This document shows, in pieces, positions 5,064 to 5,276 of a stretch of 5,276 nt of DNA. Location: the NCBI GenBank assembly GCA_031254675.1, contig JAIRTV010000019.1, positions 1 to 5,276 of the forward strand, in the 5' to 3' direction. The position numbers and the translations under genes were made by a program. The number at the start of each line of letters is the position of its first letter. The stretch's first letter is position 1. Under the pieces are notes generated by a model. The model worked only from the letters and a program-made list of their open reading frames with translations, ran no database searches and had not been told where the DNA came from. This DNA is from Planctomycetaceae bacterium (GTDB taxonomy: Bacteria > Planctomycetota > Planctomycetia > Pirellulales > Thermoguttaceae).

Positions 5064-5091
5064 TTGACATTGATTTGACATTGGGTTTAAT
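5064..5091 (+). promoter_or_regulatory. Promoter-like site with doubled TTGACATTG
   Basis: TTGACA (5064-5069) and TTTAAT (5086-5091) are 16 bases apart. A second TTGACATTG starts at 5075, eleven bases after the first at 5064, about one helical turn. Confidence 0.45.
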
Positions 5092-5103
5092 TTTATGACA
5101 AAA

Positions 5104-5132
5104 TTGATTATTTGTTATGTAATCTGTATAAA
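5104..5132 (+). promoter_or_regulatory. Second promoter-like site for the secreted protein gene
   Basis: TTGATT (5104-5109) and TATAAA (5127-5132) are 17 bases apart, placing a start near 5140 and a leader of about 20 bases. It may act alone or with the site upstream at 5064-5091. Confidence 0.4.
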
Positions 5133-5149
5133 TCTTTAGTTTTTTTCAC

Positions 5150-5154
5150 AGGAG
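5150..5154 (+). promoter_or_regulatory. Shine-Dalgarno site for the last gene
   Basis: AGGAG ends five bases before the ATG at 5160 and eight before the ATG at 5163. The second spacing is closer to ideal, so either methionine could be the real start. Confidence 0.7.
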
Positions 5155-5159
5155 ATGTG

Positions 5160-5276
5160 ATGATGTTGAAACGATTATTTAATTTTTGTGTGATTTTTGG
5201 TTTTAGTGCTTTGCTTTTGGCTCAGGATGAATCGAAAACTTATGATCCCAATGCCACTGCCGAATCGTTAGGATTA
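5160..5276 (+). CDS. Secreted protein of unknown function, N-terminal fragment
   Basis: Thirty-nine codons are visible and the frame stays open to the end of the window. The protein begins MMLKRLFNFCVIFGF, then SALLLAQDES. This is a classic Sec signal peptide, with a basic n-region (K4, R5), a hydrophobic core (~6-20) and probable signal peptidase cleavage after A21, or close to Q22. The residues after it, KTYDPNATAESLGL, are polar and not recognisable. Export to the periplasm or beyond is likely; the function is unknown. The start is supported by AGGAG at 5150-5154 and by two promoter-like sites in the 242-base gap before it. The ATG at 5163 would shorten the protein by one residue. Confidence 0.8.
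   Translation, partial: MMLKRLFNFCVIFGFSALLLAQDESKTYDPNATAESLGL

Larger units (their letters stand above)
4918..5159. other. AT-rich intergenic region before the secreted protein gene
   Basis: No open frame of note. It holds the 20-bp duplication, the T12 hairpin, the two promoter-like sites and the ribosome binding site listed separately. Confidence 0.7.

Overview
The window looks like a stretch of a low-to-moderate GC Planctomycetota-type genome, possibly a gut or freshwater lineage. This rests on remembered family resemblance, not a search. The signs are a C-terminal discoidin-like domain typical of planctomycete secreted carbohydrate-active proteins, a long (618 aa) UbiD-family decarboxylase, a DksA/TraR zinc-finger protein, inconsistent use of Shine-Dalgarno sites, and large intergenic gaps full of palindromic repeats. 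All recognisable genes are on the + strand.

Layout. Bases 1-384 are the 3' end of a gene whose last ~115 residues form an F5/8-type C (discoidin-like) carbohydrate-binding domain. A 353-base gap follows, holding a long imperfect hairpin (393-451), one copy of a ~96-bp dispersed repeat (505-600), a good sigma70-like promoter (637-664) and a terminator- or attenuator-like hairpin just before the next start. Bases 738-2594 encode a complete prenyl-FMN-dependent decarboxylase of the UbiD family with its active-site residues in place. After 98 bases, 2693-3121 encode a 142-residue DksA/TraR-type four-cysteine zinc-finger regulator with a clear ribosome binding site.

Bases 3122-3939 are non-coding and are the most striking part. 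At 3181-3475 lies a two-armed element whose parts are mirror-symmetric about base ~3350. Each arm has 20-21-bp tandem units, a 23-bp palindrome, a six-bp hairpin with a GTTA loop, and shared inner blocks. The arms differ by paired changes that keep the stems intact, as in REP/BIME-like elements. Next come a partial third copy and a full second copy of the ~96-bp dispersed repeat, both inverted relative to the first, so the ubiD-dksA block sits between inverted copies. A promoter-like site precedes a glycosyltransferase-like gene (3940-4917) that lacks the usual acidic metal-binding motif. The last gap (4918-5159) has a 20-bp tandem duplication, a 12-T run, two overlapping promoter-like sites and a ribosome binding site. 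It leads into the first 39 codons of a secreted protein that runs off the window.

The genes do not form an obvious pathway. Each seems to have its own promoter, and the sequence gives no evidence of a defence system, CRISPR array, tRNA, rRNA or transposase. The novelty here lies in the repeat architecture between genes.
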